From contig JAIQDT010000028.1 in NCBI GenBank assembly GCA_021521415.1, forward strand, positions 62,001 to 126,000: a stretch of DNA of 64,000 nt. The letters run 5' to 3'. The notes below the pieces were generated by a model. That model was not told the DNA's origin and made no database searches. It saw only the letters and a list, made by a program, of their open reading frames with translations. Positions 47,220 to 58,349 of the stretch are shown one piece after another. The position numbers were made by a program, and so were the translations under genes. Every line of letters starts with the position of its first letter. Within the stretch, counting starts at the first letter, position 1. The stretch is from Bidens hawaiensis (Eukaryota > Streptophyta > Magnoliopsida > Asterales > Asteraceae).

Positions 47220-48364
47220 TTTAGGATGTGTGCTTGAGTGAGATGCTTACTGATTATCTGTGCTACTCACTTTGAATGTTTGCATGATGATTTCCTATGC
47301 TTAACTGATTATTCTAATTGCATGAATCATGTATGTGACTGGTCTTGTATGAAAATCTTGTTGAAATTGCTAATTGTAGCTTTTGGTATTTTGATCTGTG
47401 CTTGCATGATGTATTTTTGTGATTCTAAGTACTCCGAACATGAATATGTGCTTGAAATTGTGCTTAATATTGTGCTTGTAGCTCCTCGAGCACAAGCAAT
47501 GGTACTTGTAAGACTATTCTAAGTCTTTCGAGCACATATGTCATAGCTCAGTTTCTCGAGCATAGAATTCTGTCTTGAAAACTTTTCCGAAGTATTTCGA
47601 GTATAACTCTGTGTTGTGGTGTGTTCTTCGAGCACAAACAAACCATACTTGAGATTTCTCAAGTAACTCAAGCACAAAGGTTGTGTTACTTGTGGTCAAG
47701 CATGGACATGCGTTCTGAGAAACTTTCTAAGTATTCCAAGCACATGTCTACTGCTCAAGTACACAGCCAAGTCTTTCGAGTACAAGCACTTAATTGATAT
47801 AAGTTGCTCGTTAGACTTTCGAGCGTGCTCGATGAATTTCTGAGCATGGTCGACAAACTTATATGTTGATTTATTTGTTCTATGCTATCTGAATGAATGT
47901 GTTTGACATTAGGTAAGTGTGTGCTTGTTAAATATGCTTAAATGACATCACTGTTATTCAAAATCAATACTTAAAATGAACTTTCAGAAGAAATGATTTT
48001 TGAAATTGTGGAATAATTTAACTAAAGCAACACTGTTTTTGGTGACCTCATGAGAGATATGATAAGATTATCCAGTTATAAGCTTTAAAGAAGCTTAAAA
48101 GTCTTGGATAGAAATAATATTCAAACTTTGGGAAGTGATAGAAAATTGTTTAAGATAACTAACCCACGGATTATAAGCTCAAAAGGCTTTGAGTACAGTA
48201 ATTGGCAATGTATGGTAGCTTTCCATAGTCTGTAGTTGTCATATGTGATATAAATCTAAATATGCTAAATATGATGTGGTGAAACGTTGGAAGATAAGGT
48301 ATGCTCTCTAGCACATCTCTCTGAATGATAGGCAGAAAGGTTATTATCCAATCATACACGAGCC
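47220..48364 (+). other. 3' non-coding region of element A
   Basis: About 1.1 kb after the pol stop. Its first 650 bp are rich in CGAGCA and TCGAG words, as in the element's 5' LTR. The end is cut by the LTR of element C at 48365. Nothing here looks like a protein. Confidence 0.6.
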
Positions 48365-48553
48365 TGTTGGTGTTTCTAGTCTAACTGTGAGAGCATATAA
48401 GGATCTAGATCTTGTGATTACATCGATGTTCATGTTGATTCGTTATACGATTAGACTAGATATACGTTTAGTTGATGTAGTGTGTGTATTGAGATGGCAA
48501 TTGGATATAGTAACGAGAGGACTTAAGGATAAATCAGAATTGTTATAAAGTAA

Positions 48554-49186
48554 TGTTGGTGCATGTTTTGTAACAGATGATCTTTTGTGTTTGTTAGAAT
48601 TTAGAGCAACGGTCAAAGGGGACACTGTTGGTGCATTTTGTGACCGTCGCTATGCAATTCAGACCAGCGGAGATGCCATAGGTGAAGTTAGAACAACTTC
48701 GCCTTAGGCGAAGTTAGAACAACTTCGCCAACGGCGAAGTTAGGACAACTTCACCTTAGGCGAAGTTATCACAACTTCGCCATAGGCGAAGTTATGAACA
48801 ACTTCGCCTACTGACGCCTACTGAAGTTTATATATATATATATACGTGTGTCTTGTTTAGTTTTAAGAATCCAGTAATTCAGAGAGTTGTGTGTTACAGT
48901 TTGAGTGTCGAGAGAGAACAAACAGAGAGAGTGTCGTTAGGGACGACCCGAGGTAGAGCTCACATCGGGTCGGACGTGTTTCTGTTTATGTTACGGTATG
49001 TAACGTGTTTGTTTAATTATTATTATAAAGAATCTGCAGATTTGTTTATCCCGTTCTTGTATTTGTTCGTGTACGTGTTTGTGTTCTTCATCTTGTACAC
49101 CATTAACGAGTCTAGGAGGATTCCGCACTCCTAGACCTCGTGCGGATCTCGTATCGATCGGCGACGCCCCCCAGGGGGAACCTACA
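48554..49186 (+). repeat. 5' LTR of element D with AACTTCGCC/GGCGAAGTT inverted motifs
   Basis: Between 48,690 and 48,810 the 9-mer AACTTCGCC and its reverse complement GGCGAAGTT alternate about nine times, so single strands can fold into many alternative hairpins. A TA-rich tract (48,830-48,843) follows. The first 72 bp end in AAAGGGGACAC and are followed by a second TGTTGGTGCAT, as if an older LTR start with its polypurine tract lies inside the present LTR. Confidence 0.85.
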
Positions 49187-49188
49187 TG

Positions 49189-49201
49189 TGGTATCAGAGC
49201 C
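49189..49201 (+). promoter_or_regulatory. Primer-binding site of element D (tRNA-iMet)
   Basis: TGGTATCAGAGCC is a perfect plant initiator tRNA-Met primer site two bases after the 5' LTR. Confidence 0.93.
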
Positions 49202-50257
49202 TTAGGCTCTTATGCTATGGTTCGAGATCTGCGTTTTGGTGTTTCTGGCACGTTTCTGTGCGTTTCTGGCCGAACAGCGCCGCAGGCGAAGTTATTGTTC
49301 ATCAGGCGAAGTTGCCATCACTGTTCGTAGGGTTTCAGCGAAGATATAAGGTCTGGCGAAGTTATGGACAGGCGAAGTTATAGCCAGGCGAAGTTATGAA
49401 CAGGCGAAGTTGACTTTAGGCGAAGTTAACGAGATTAAAAAAAAAAAAAAAGTGTTTTGGAGTTTTCGTCTGTATGGCCAGGTGTACACGATTATTGTGA
49501 GACCGGAGATGTTGTTCCGTCAACGAGTGAAACTTGTTATCTCTGGGTCTTACGTGTGAACAAATACGTGTCAACTCTGGATTTGGAGTTGAGGTTGTGA
49601 ATGGGATATTGGTTGAAACTGGATATTGACACATATTTGGGTGTTTGTGGGCAATGAAATTGTTGTTGTTCAAGGTTGACCAACTGAAGAAAGTCAAATT
49701 GAACTGAAGGTTTTCATCATTATTGGATTGCGGTCAGAGCATATTATTTATGTTATTTTCAAGGCGTTCGAGAATTGGATCCTGAAACGTGATGCTTATT
49801 TATTAGAGTGAAAATTCTTGAACAAGTTGGATTTAATCGGGAACTAAAGTGTTTATGTTCTTGATCGTTATCCCTGGTGATTGAAGATGCTTCGGATTAA
49901 TTAATGGTCATGTGTTAGATTCTGTCAAGGTGGTTTTGTGATGAAATTGATCACTTGATGTTGAGTAGTTGAAGATTAAACCTTATCGTATGCCGACGAG
50001 TTGGTGAAGTTGTGGAGGACGCCCAACTTCACGTGTTGGTGAAGTCAGATGGACTCACGTGATTGGTTGAGATGATCTATTGGCACGAGGATGCATGCAT
50101 TTCAAAGACCTCAATCATTATAGTCGGAGAAGCTTACACTGAAGGGGAGATCTGATATGGAAGACGCTGGGTGATTGGTAGATTTGTGAAGCTACAGGAC
50201 AGTTTCAGACACGGCTGGTTGATGAGCAAACAGAAGATCATCAGTTAAGAGGGAGTC
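49202..50257 (+). other. Non-coding interior of element D
   Basis: It starts with more GGCGAAGTT copies (49,285-49,430, at least six), then mixed sequence with no ORF above about 90 codons and no retroviral motif. A packaging or dimerisation signal would be expected here but cannot be read directly. Confidence 0.6.
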
Positions 50258-50901
50258 TGTTGGTGCATGTTTTGTAACAGATGATCTTTTGTGTTTGTTA
50301 GAATTGAGAGCAACGGTCAAAGGGGACACTGTTGGTGCATTTTGTGACCGTCGCTATGCAATTCAGACCAGCGGAGACGCCATAGGTGAAGTTAGAACAA
50401 CTTCGCCTTAGGCGAAGTTAGAACAACTTCGCCAACGGCGAAGTTAGGACAACTTCACCTCAGGCGAAGTTATCACAACTTCGCCATAGGCGAAGTTATG
50501 AACAACTTCGCCTACTGACGCCTACTGAAGTTTATATATATATATATATATATATATACGTGTGTCTTGTTTAGTTTTAAGAATCCAGTAATTCAGAGAG
50601 TTGTGTGTTACAGTTTGAGTGTCGAGAGAGAACAAACAGAGAGAGAGTGTCGTTAGGGACGACCCGAGGTAGAGCTCACCTCGGGTCGGACGTGTTTCTG
50701 TTTATGTTACGGTATGTAACGTGTTTGTTTAATTATTATTATAAAGAATCTGCAGATTTGTTTATCCCGTTCTTGTATTTGTTCGTGTACGTGTTTGTGT
50801 TCTTCATCTTGTACACCATTAACGAGTCTAGGAGGATTCCGCACTCCTAGACCTCGTGCGGATCTCGTATCGATCGGCGACGCCCCCTGGGGGAACCTAC
50901 A
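50258..50901 (+). repeat. 3' LTR of element D
   Basis: It matches the 5' LTR over its whole length. Differences include a longer TA tract (50,535-50,558), one extra GA in the GAGAGAG run, and single changes such as CACATCGG to CACCTCGG. Confidence 0.9.
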
Positions 50902-51278
50902 AGTAATACATTACAGGGGGTATATATAGGAGATGACCCTATTCGTTAAGATAAGCTTAACGAATAGGTTATTCGTTACAATTACTTTAACGAATAAACA
51001 TGCTTATTCGTTAGTACATAAAATGATAGCGAATAGCCCTCATTCGTTATCTCATTCGTTAAACAAGGTTAACGAATGAGCTTATATTTAGACGAATGTG
51101 TTACATTCGTTACGGAGTAACGAATGTAACTTACAATAGAGCGAATGGCCTTTTTACCATAATTACATTATAACCCCTATACTTTAATCTATTACATTAA
51201 TAACCCTGATAAAGATCGAGACGTATAAAACATGTATCAACAAACTCTTCCTCGTCTCGAGCTCTTTATCATTTATCT

Positions 51279-53675
51279 CTAGAACATCTTGGTCTTCCAG
51301 TCAACGCAACTGTGAATCTTGTATGCGTAACAGACTCTAACAACCTTCTGAAACTGCATCGCAAGCTCGTAGTCGCTTACGTTAACAAACCTGATCTGAC
51401 TTGTAAATAACGCATCATTGTCAGATTCAGATAAGTTAACCAGCCAAATTGGATCAATAACACGTATCGTCTTCGTGTTTGAACCATGACCGAATACAAT
51501 AACCGCTACACCTGTATGATTGTCGGAGTACCAATAATTAAACGAGGTGAACAGACTCTGAGGAAATATCTTCATTGGAACCCTCTTCATCGTCTTTGGT
51601 GGCTTTACTTGTAATATCATCTTCCTCCAACCTGTGCGTGTATCAATCTCATCGATATGCTTGTGAGTAGGCACCTGTGGCTTGAGGAACTTGAAACCGA
51701 AACTGGTTTCATGTAATAACTGCTTATAGAACCACCCAGCCTACTGATCGTTCCCACGATTAACAAACGGTCTGTTTGCGCTTGAAGTAATAAATACCGT
51801 GTTCTCACATCCCATATGGGCATAGATAAGATATCGTGTGGGCGCTTGAAGTAATAAATACCGTGTTCCCATTTCACGATATATACCTTAAGATCTGAAT
51901 CATATTGCCATGCCACCAAATCACCTCTTACATCTTTAGCTGGCTTGTACTTCTTCATTTGGTATGCTGATGCTCGAGCCTTTTCAACTTTGACTTCTTC
52001 TCGTTCATGATAACGAAAGGTCTCGATCATCTTGTTCATCTATGAAACATTATGTTCAAACATACCATCCAAAGCACGTTTATGCTTCTTCACAGTAACA
52101 GAGACATGACTTGTTTCAGCAGCTTTAAATTTATCTTTTTCTTCCCGCAAATGACGTTCTGCTGCATCAAAGTGCTCAGTAGTGAAAAATGGAATTCTTG
52201 AGTCATTGTTATTGTCAGTGTAGAACTTCGGATATTCCTCAGCAGTTACGTCTTCAACCTCTATCTCATCAAAATCAGGCACATTCCCGTGTGGAATGCC
52301 TGTATTAGTACTTTCTTCTATTTCAACATCCACGTCCACACTTTTTCCCAACACATCTACCTCTTCCTCATTTAGATCCAGAAGCAAGGCAATTTGTTCT
52401 TTTGTTAATGAATGATCAACAAATTCACCTTCTTCGATCTCATCCACATTCACCATACTATACACAACTCCATCCATTCCCACAAACAGAAGCATATTAG
52501 CCGGAATAACATCTATTGGTTTAGCTCTCGTGTAATCCTTGTACGGTACTATCTGCAACTGATTATCTCCAGATCCACCAGCACTCGCATCAGTCTTATT
52601 TCCTATTGACGGTGTGGAACTTCCGCCCGGTTGCTGATCTACCCCACCACCAGTACCATCTTGATCATCTTTATTGTTCTTTAACTTCTTTAACTCATCT
52701 TCTTTACATGTCAACTGAAGAATGATCTCATCCTGTTTATCCAATCTCCCCCCCTGAGCAGCAATAAGGGATCGAAGTTCCCTGTTTTCACGTTGAGTGA
52801 ACTGAATATGACACAACAAATTTCGTTGTGCTAACTCATGGGCCGCTCTATCAGCTTGCATTTGAGTCTGTTGAAGATGCAACAGATTCATCATATGAAA
52901 CCATTGAGTCTGAAGATTCAAGTCGAAGAAATTTGGATGAACTGGTTGCAACGGACCCTGAGGATGAGTAAATATGCTCAGGTCTTGGCAACGATGTCGC
53001 AGTAACAGGAGTAGCATGAGTAGTTGGCTGTGGTATATGCATCCGTGCCAACACTGTTTGTAATACGTCTCCAATGTAAGGATCAGACCTCACAGTAGTA
53101 GCCAAAGTCATAGTTGGAGGCATAGGAGAAGTAGGCATTTGCACAGGTGTCGGAGAACGAGGAAAATCTGTAATTGGAGTAGGAGTAGGAGATCGTGGAA
53201 TTCTCTGTTGAGCTGGAGAAGCAGTAGCAGGAATAACTGAAGCAAAAACACCAGTAGACGGCATAAACGGTTGACTAGGTATCTCTATACCCGAACCCCT
53301 TCTAACCCGTTGTTTCTTGGGTTTCTCCCCCTTTTCCACCATTGGTTCTTTCCCTTTACGCTTACGTTTCTGTTCATAACTTAACTTGACTTGTGGTCCT
53401 GGACCACCATTACCTCCATCATCTCCACCATCATTTCCACCATCACCACCTTCATGTTCTGAATCAGAATCGTCGTGAATCCAACGATCATTTGATGGTG
53501 CAACATGATCAATATTAACCAAATGACCAATCAAACGTTTGAACTTTGGTCGATATGCCAGACCCTGACCTCTATAAGATCTCAACCGTCTCATAGTTTC
53601 TTCGTTCATGTGTTCAAGCTTCATAACATCAGCTTGATCTTTCTCCAAGTCCGGCACTAAATCATTAATTATCAT
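51279..53675 (-). pseudogene. Additional post-pol ORF of Copia element C
   Basis: The start at 53675 begins MIINDLVPDLEKDQADVMKL and continues with MRRLRSYRGQ, then FKRLIGHLVNIDHVAPSNDR, an acidic/Gly-rich stretch, a basic nuclear-signal-like segment (KRKRKGKEPMVEKGEKPKKQ) and a Pro/Ser/Thr-rich region. A likely coiled coil follows (QRNLLCHIQFTQRENRELRS), then a C-terminal domain rich in aromatics. Frameshifts fall near 52,900 and 51,650, with a stop at 52,040. It lies on the same strand as, and just before, the 3' LTR of C. In SIRE-type Copia elements this place can hold an extra, env-like or unknown ORF. Its function is unknown; I see no signal peptide or transmembrane segment. Confidence 0.65.
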
Positions 53676-53689
53676 TTGTAGAATTCTCT

Positions 53690-54528
53690 AGTGTTCTCAC
53701 ATCCCATCTGGGCATAGATAAGATATCGTGTGGGCGCTTGAAGTAATAAATACCGTGTTCCCATTTCACGATATATACTTTAAGTTCTGAATCAAACTAC
53801 CATGCCACCAAATCACCTCTCACATCTTTAGCTGGCTTGTACTTCTTCATTTGGTATGCTGATGCTCGAGCCTTTTCAACTTTGACTTCTTCTCATTCAT
53901 GATAACGAAAGGTCTCGATCATCTTGTTCATCTTTGCAACATTATGTTCAAACATACCATCCAAAGCACGTTTACGCTTTTTCTCAGTAACAGAGACATG
54001 ACTTGTTTCAGCAGCTTTAAATTTATCTTTTTCTTTTCGCAAACGACGTTCTGCTGCATCAAAGTGCTCAGTAGTGAAAAATGGAATTCCTGAGTCATTG
54101 TTGTTGTCAGTGTAGAACTTAGGATATTCCTCAGCAGTGACATCTTCTACCTCTACCTCATCAAAATCAGGCACATTCCCGTGTGGAATGCCTGCATTAG
54201 TACCTTCTTCTATTTCAACATCCACGTCCACACTGTTTCCCAACACATCTACCTCTTCCTCATTTAGATCCAGAAGCAAGGCAATTTGTTCTTTTGTTAA
54301 TGAATGATCAACAAATTCACCTTTTTCGATCTCATCCACATTCACCATACTATACACAACTCCATCCATTCCCACAAACAGAAGCATACTAGCCGGAATA
54401 ACATCTATTGGTTTAGCTCTCGTGTAATCCTTGTACGGTACTATCTGCAACTGATTATCTCTAGATCCACCAGCACTCGCATCAGTCTTATTTCTTGCCG
54501 ACGGTGTGTAACTTCCGACAATTGTTAA
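53690..54528 (-). repeat. Duplicated segment of the element C additional ORF
   Basis: This block repeats 51,800-52,622 with small differences. It includes the 185-residue frame that starts MQIVPYKDYTRAKPIDVIPA and ends just short of FRYHE. The duplication places a C-terminal half upstream of the N-terminal half, so it is a tandem rearrangement of the ORF and not a second gene. Confidence 0.8.
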
Positions 54529-55067
54529 CGTGTTCTAATGTTGACTCACCTCTCGGTCTCACCAACACTCGACCCTAATGGAAATGAATACTACACAACC
54601 GAGGATAGAGGAAAAATTCAACTTAAACCAAAATAGATCAACTAGTCGCTCAAAACACCTAAACCTGACAAGAAACGAACTCGCTCTCGCGCAATTCTTA
54701 TTCTAGCATGCAAAGATAATGAGACAACCCTAAATTCTTATCACCTCTCAGCCTCAAAGGAGGTGTCTAAACGCTATACTTTAACCAATAATCACGCAAC
54801 AAAACCCTACGGTGTTACCTACCACAAACAAACCCTAAAGACAAAGTCTAGAATCAAACAAGCACCGATCAATCAATACAAAACTAATCAACCGACACAA
54901 GAGGTTTAAGCAATGAATCACCAAAATTTCCAGCCCTTAAACACAACCTATTTTTTGTCTAAATCAAACTTTACAATAACTATATACATCTATTAATCAA
55001 ACAATCCAATAAACTCATCAAAACCTAGCAATTAACATCATTCCTAGGTAGAACTAATAAGTTTAGA
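54529..55067. other. Unassigned segment between elements C and B
   Basis: About 540 bp beginning ACAATTGTTAACGTG, with no ORF. It abuts the duplicated C segment on the left and the LTR of B on the right. It may be part of element C or its target. The last five bases, TTAGA (55063-55067), are the candidate target duplication of B. Confidence 0.4.
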
Positions 55068-55470
55068 TGTAGGTTCCCAGCCGGATCAACACAGGATTAT
55101 CTCGTAACACAAGGGTGTGGAATCCCCTACGTATACGATAGGAGTATTTAATCGAGAGACACGTAAAGAAACACGTAACACTTAGGACAAAGGTTACTTG
55201 TTAATAGATGATACCAATAACACCAAAACCCTGCTGCGGCTTTCAAAACGAACACCCAAAAACCTATCTTACTAACGGCGCAAGTTAGGTTTAAATAATA
55301 CGAAGTTGTCCCTAACACCCTAGGCGAAGTTGTCCCTAACTTCGCTATAACAGAAGTTCGCCAAAACTAGATAACCAAACTAACTAGTTCATAAAGACAA
55401 AACAAGCATCGTAACGATTACAAACACGATAGACTTGAGACAAATGCACTACTGGCGTAATGCGCCAACA
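55068..55470 (-). repeat. 3' LTR of element B
   Basis: A 403-bp LTR, on the minus strand TGTTGGCGCATTACGCC to GGGAACCTACA. It carries the motif CTAACTTCGC with AGGCGAAGTT and GAAGTTCGCC near 55,320-55,362. The start and end resemble those of element D (TGTTGGTGCAT, GGGGGAACCTACA), so the two families are probably related. Confidence 0.8.
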
Positions 55471-55479
55471 GACTCCCCC
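55471..55479 (-). promoter_or_regulatory. Polypurine tract of element B
   Basis: The minus strand reads GGGGGAGTC immediately before the LTR start TGTTGGCGC. It resembles the AAGAGGGAGTC tract of element D. Confidence 0.8.
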
Positions 55480-55548
55480 TTGGCAGTAGCTTCATTTCTC
55501 TTACATCTTCGTCTCGTCTTGGAATCCAAAAAGCCGTACCTTCCATCT

Positions 55549-57892
55549 TCAAGCATGTACACCTTGTCTCACACAAACTGAGACCACCCTTTGATATTTC
55601 TTCGCTTCATCTTTCCAAGCAGGAATATAAAAAATTTTCTTTTCGTTTAGTACCTGCAAATCAGCTTGAGACAAGTTAACCAAGTGCATAAGATCATACA
55701 CCCTTAAGATCTCCTGTTCATCTTGATCTTCCATCATGGCTTCAACAGTCTGGCAATCAACATACCACCATTTAAGATCTTTCAACACATCTTGAGGCAT
55801 AGTTTTCATTGGAACCTCTTTCATACATCTAATCGGTTTGTACTTCATCACCATCCAGGCCTTGCCATCATCCCGCATTCCCCAATTTGTATCTTCAATC
55901 AACTTCCCCTTTTGAGGCTTCAACAACTCAAAGTTTTTCTCCTTAACAACTTCACTCCACACTATTTTACCAACCCAACTAGCAAAATTGTCCCCACTCC
56001 TATTAATCAACCTTAAACGAGCCAAGTCCTTCACCTCACACTCAGGTAACGTATTGAACGATCTCAACTTCTTAGCAAAATACTGAATCCCATCATATCT
56101 TTTCACCATAAACACTTTTAGCTGATCATCATACAACCAACAGATAATACCTTTTTTCGATTCAGCATACCCTTTAATATTATAACTCTTCTTGAACATC
56201 ATAGGTACCACTGGCTTCTTTGTTTTGATAAACCAATGAGCATATTCTTCTTTCCACCGTGGCTGCTCCTCCCACTCAGAATCACCCGACACATTATCAT
56301 CTTGACCCACACGTTCTTGACCAGCACTTGGAATATCATGTTCAACACTATTATCAGGTATCTCACCTTTCTCTAAGCCACTGTTCACCAAGCTTTTCAA
56401 TATCACTAAGAGGCAACACATCTTCATCCATATCATCCTCATCATCCATCACAACCGTCTCACCACTTGCACTGCCAGATGGATCACTAGCCTTATCATT
56501 CACCACAACCGTCTCACCACTTGCACTGCCAGATGGACCAGTAGACTCCCCCTGTGATGTGGAAGCTCCAAGAGTTTGTTAAGTTCTTGGCAGCTCACCA
56601 CCTGCATCTTTCGAAGCATTGGGATCATCATCTCTGTCCTCTCTCCTCTTGGTTCTCAACTCATCCCCTTTGCAACTGGTCTCCCCATGAGATGCTAAGA
56701 ACTGTTTAAGCGTATCAAAAAGTTTAACATGTTCAATAAGAAGAGTTGACTGAATTTGGTTCTCAGCCACTAGCCGTTGAATAGCTTGTGTCTGAATGAG
56801 ATTAATTCTTGACTGGTCAGCCACTACACGTTCTAGAGCCGCTATCCGCTCTGAATCTGACAATGAAGCATCAAAGGCAAATGACATGTGAGAAATGTCT
56901 TGAGCATATGGCGGAGGGATACCCAAAGTCACCGTAGTTTCTGATGATGGTGGACTAGCGACCGGAGGAGGAATTGAAACAGTGGACCTAGTAGTCGCCA
57001 TCACCGTAGATTCAAAAAACATAGACACAACCTCAGACGGAGCAATAGTACGTTGTGGTAGAGACACAATCGCTGGCATTGACATTACAAACGTAGATGG
57101 TACTCAAGATGGTGCTGACAAAGACACCGTAGGAACACTAGATGTCACTAGTAATGGATCGGATGAAGAGGGAGGCACTATAGACATACCAGATAACTGT
57201 GGAGGGGCAAATTGAACAACACTCGAGCTATCACCAGCTCTAGCCCTCTTTGATCAACGGACCAAGGCATACAACTCCTATTCATAATCCGACTCTCTAT
57301 CATCCGAATCTTTCCTCCGTTTTCCTTGGATCCTCTCTTGTGTAACCAGAACTCTCTGAGCTTCAACAGCTTCATCATCGGAAGAATTAGATAAAGTTTC
57401 CTCTGAATACTCACCAGAGAGATGAGATTTACCAACTGAACTAACAATCGAGGAAGATGGTACCCCAGACACGGAAATTGAAGAAACCTGAACTTCCGAG
57501 GAAGTACCAAAAATCCCTTACACTCCCAAAGCAACATCAAAATCTATCCCCTCTGCAGCAGATATAACAGGATCTATAACTGGATCATCCAGTAAAGGAG
57601 CATCTTGAACAGGATCAACAGGAACTGGAGCAACATGAACCACGGGAGGTGGTTGAGGGATATTAGCTTGTGCCGGAGCTGGATCAGCAAATCCATCCTC
57701 TGGTGGAGCAACATAGTCAGGATTCACAAGATACCCAAACAAAGCTGTGTGTCTTGGACGTCGATCAGGATTACTCCGTGCGCTCGATGATCTAAATCGA
57801 GCAGCTTTAATTTGTATCACATTAACGCACCATGGAAAGCTACCGTACCAAACAATGATTGTTCTAAAGCCTTTTAAGCCTAATAACTTCAC
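55549..57892 (-). pseudogene. Additional post-pol ORF of Copia element B
   Basis: Frames in order are 57892-57518, 57472-57278, 57085-56579 and 56445-55549. The first carries RPRHTALFGYLVNPDYVAPP, which matches the LxGxLVNxDxVAP box of the element C ORF. A Pro/Val-rich stretch follows, then a Ser/Thr-rich region, a coiled coil with heptads (RIAALERVVADQSRINLIQT), and a C-terminal domain that mentions WLYDDQLKVFMVKRYDGIQY, parallel to C's WQYDSDLKVYIVKWEHGIYY. So the two ORFs are homologous throughout despite low identity. It lies between RNase H and the 3' LTR on the coding strand. Several frameshifts break it. Function unknown; no membrane segment is evident, which argues against an envelope protein. 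Confidence 0.65.
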
Positions 57893-58349
57893 CCGTTAGG
57901 CGCACAAAAACAGTTCATCTATCATTTTCCATAGGTTGGATCAATTTTCAATTTAACATCAATTTTGAAGCTTCATGAGAAGCTATAGACTGAAAAAGTG
58001 TATCATTTCCCTTAAAAAAGAATTTTATATTCAGACGCCCCAATCACTTCTAAGTCTTTGGGTAAATGGCTATCCCAAAAATCCAGTGGATTAGCAGGAC
58101 CAAACACATACAAATATGTGTCCCTCCAACTGAGTGTAACCGATATAATTTTCAGCGAAGGAATAAAAACTTATCATAACCGCCCTAGTGGCTTTCAGTT
58201 ATTAGGTTAATGGCTATCCTTTGAGTCTACACGTAGATACAAGGACCAAACATATTCAAAAACATGTCCTTCAAACTTGAGCGACCCACATAATTCTTAG
58301 CGATAGTAATGTTTTTTTTTTTTTTTTTGTGTAAAGGAAAAAGATGGTT
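57893..58349 (-). other. Spacer between RNase H and the additional ORF in element B
   Basis: Non-coding sequence with a T-run (18 T or more) at 58,312-58,330 on the plus strand. An internal promoter or a splice acceptor for the additional ORF could lie here, but I cannot point to one. Confidence 0.5.

Larger units (their letters stand above)
39407..48364 (+). mobile_element. Copia element A (SIRE-like), inserted in the 5' LTR of G, 3' end outside the window
   Basis: A plus-strand Ty1/Copia element. The 5' LTR is about 39407-40439 and the primer-binding site TGGTAAAAGAGC is at 40442. Gag, a long gag-pol spacer, and pol in the order protease, integrase, RT, RNase H follow, then about 1.1 kb of 3' non-coding sequence. 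No 3' LTR is present. The sequence is interrupted at 48365 by the LTR of element C, so the 3' LTR probably lies right of the window. The 5-mer before the element, ATATT (39402-39406), is the candidate target duplication. Stops and frameshifts in gag and RT show it is defective. Confidence 0.85.
48554..50901 (+). mobile_element. Young non-autonomous LTR element D (2.35 kb)
   Basis: Two LTRs, 48554-49186 (633 bp) and 50258-50901 (644 bp), both start TGTTGGTGCATG and end GGGGGAACCTACA. They differ by about five substitutions and a few short indels, so the insertion is recent. It is flanked by AGTAA (48549-48553 and 50902-50906). The primer site TGGTATCAGAGCC (49189-49201) follows the 5' LTR by 2 bp, and AAGAGGGAGTC precedes the 3' LTR. 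The 1,071-bp interior encodes no gag or pol domain. It needs proteins from another element. The similar LTR end of element B (GGGAACCTACA) makes a B-like family a plausible donor. Confidence 0.92.
48365..51242 (-). repeat. 3' LTR of Copia element C, split by element D
   Basis: The two halves, 48365-48553 (189 bp) and 50907-51242 (336 bp), rejoin across element D and its AGTAA duplication into a 525-bp LTR. On the minus strand it reads TGTTGATACATG to ACACCAACA. A TATA box (CTATATATACC on the minus strand, near 50,918-50,928) lies in the first half of the LTR. The part upstream of it is filled with ATTCGTTA/TAACGAAT words. A purine tract GAGGAAGAGTT (minus strand, 51243-51253) precedes it, as a polypurine tract should. 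The candidate target 5-mer is GAGCC at 48360-48364. Confidence 0.7.

Noticed and set aside
48853..50850. Repeated 80-90-codon ORFs in both LTRs of element D
   Set aside because: They are chance frames in an LTR; identical copies reflect the LTR duplication and not coding constraint.
55549..57892. A retroviral envelope gene in element B
   Set aside because: The place is where env-like ORFs can occur, but no signal peptide, transmembrane helix or cleavage site is visible.
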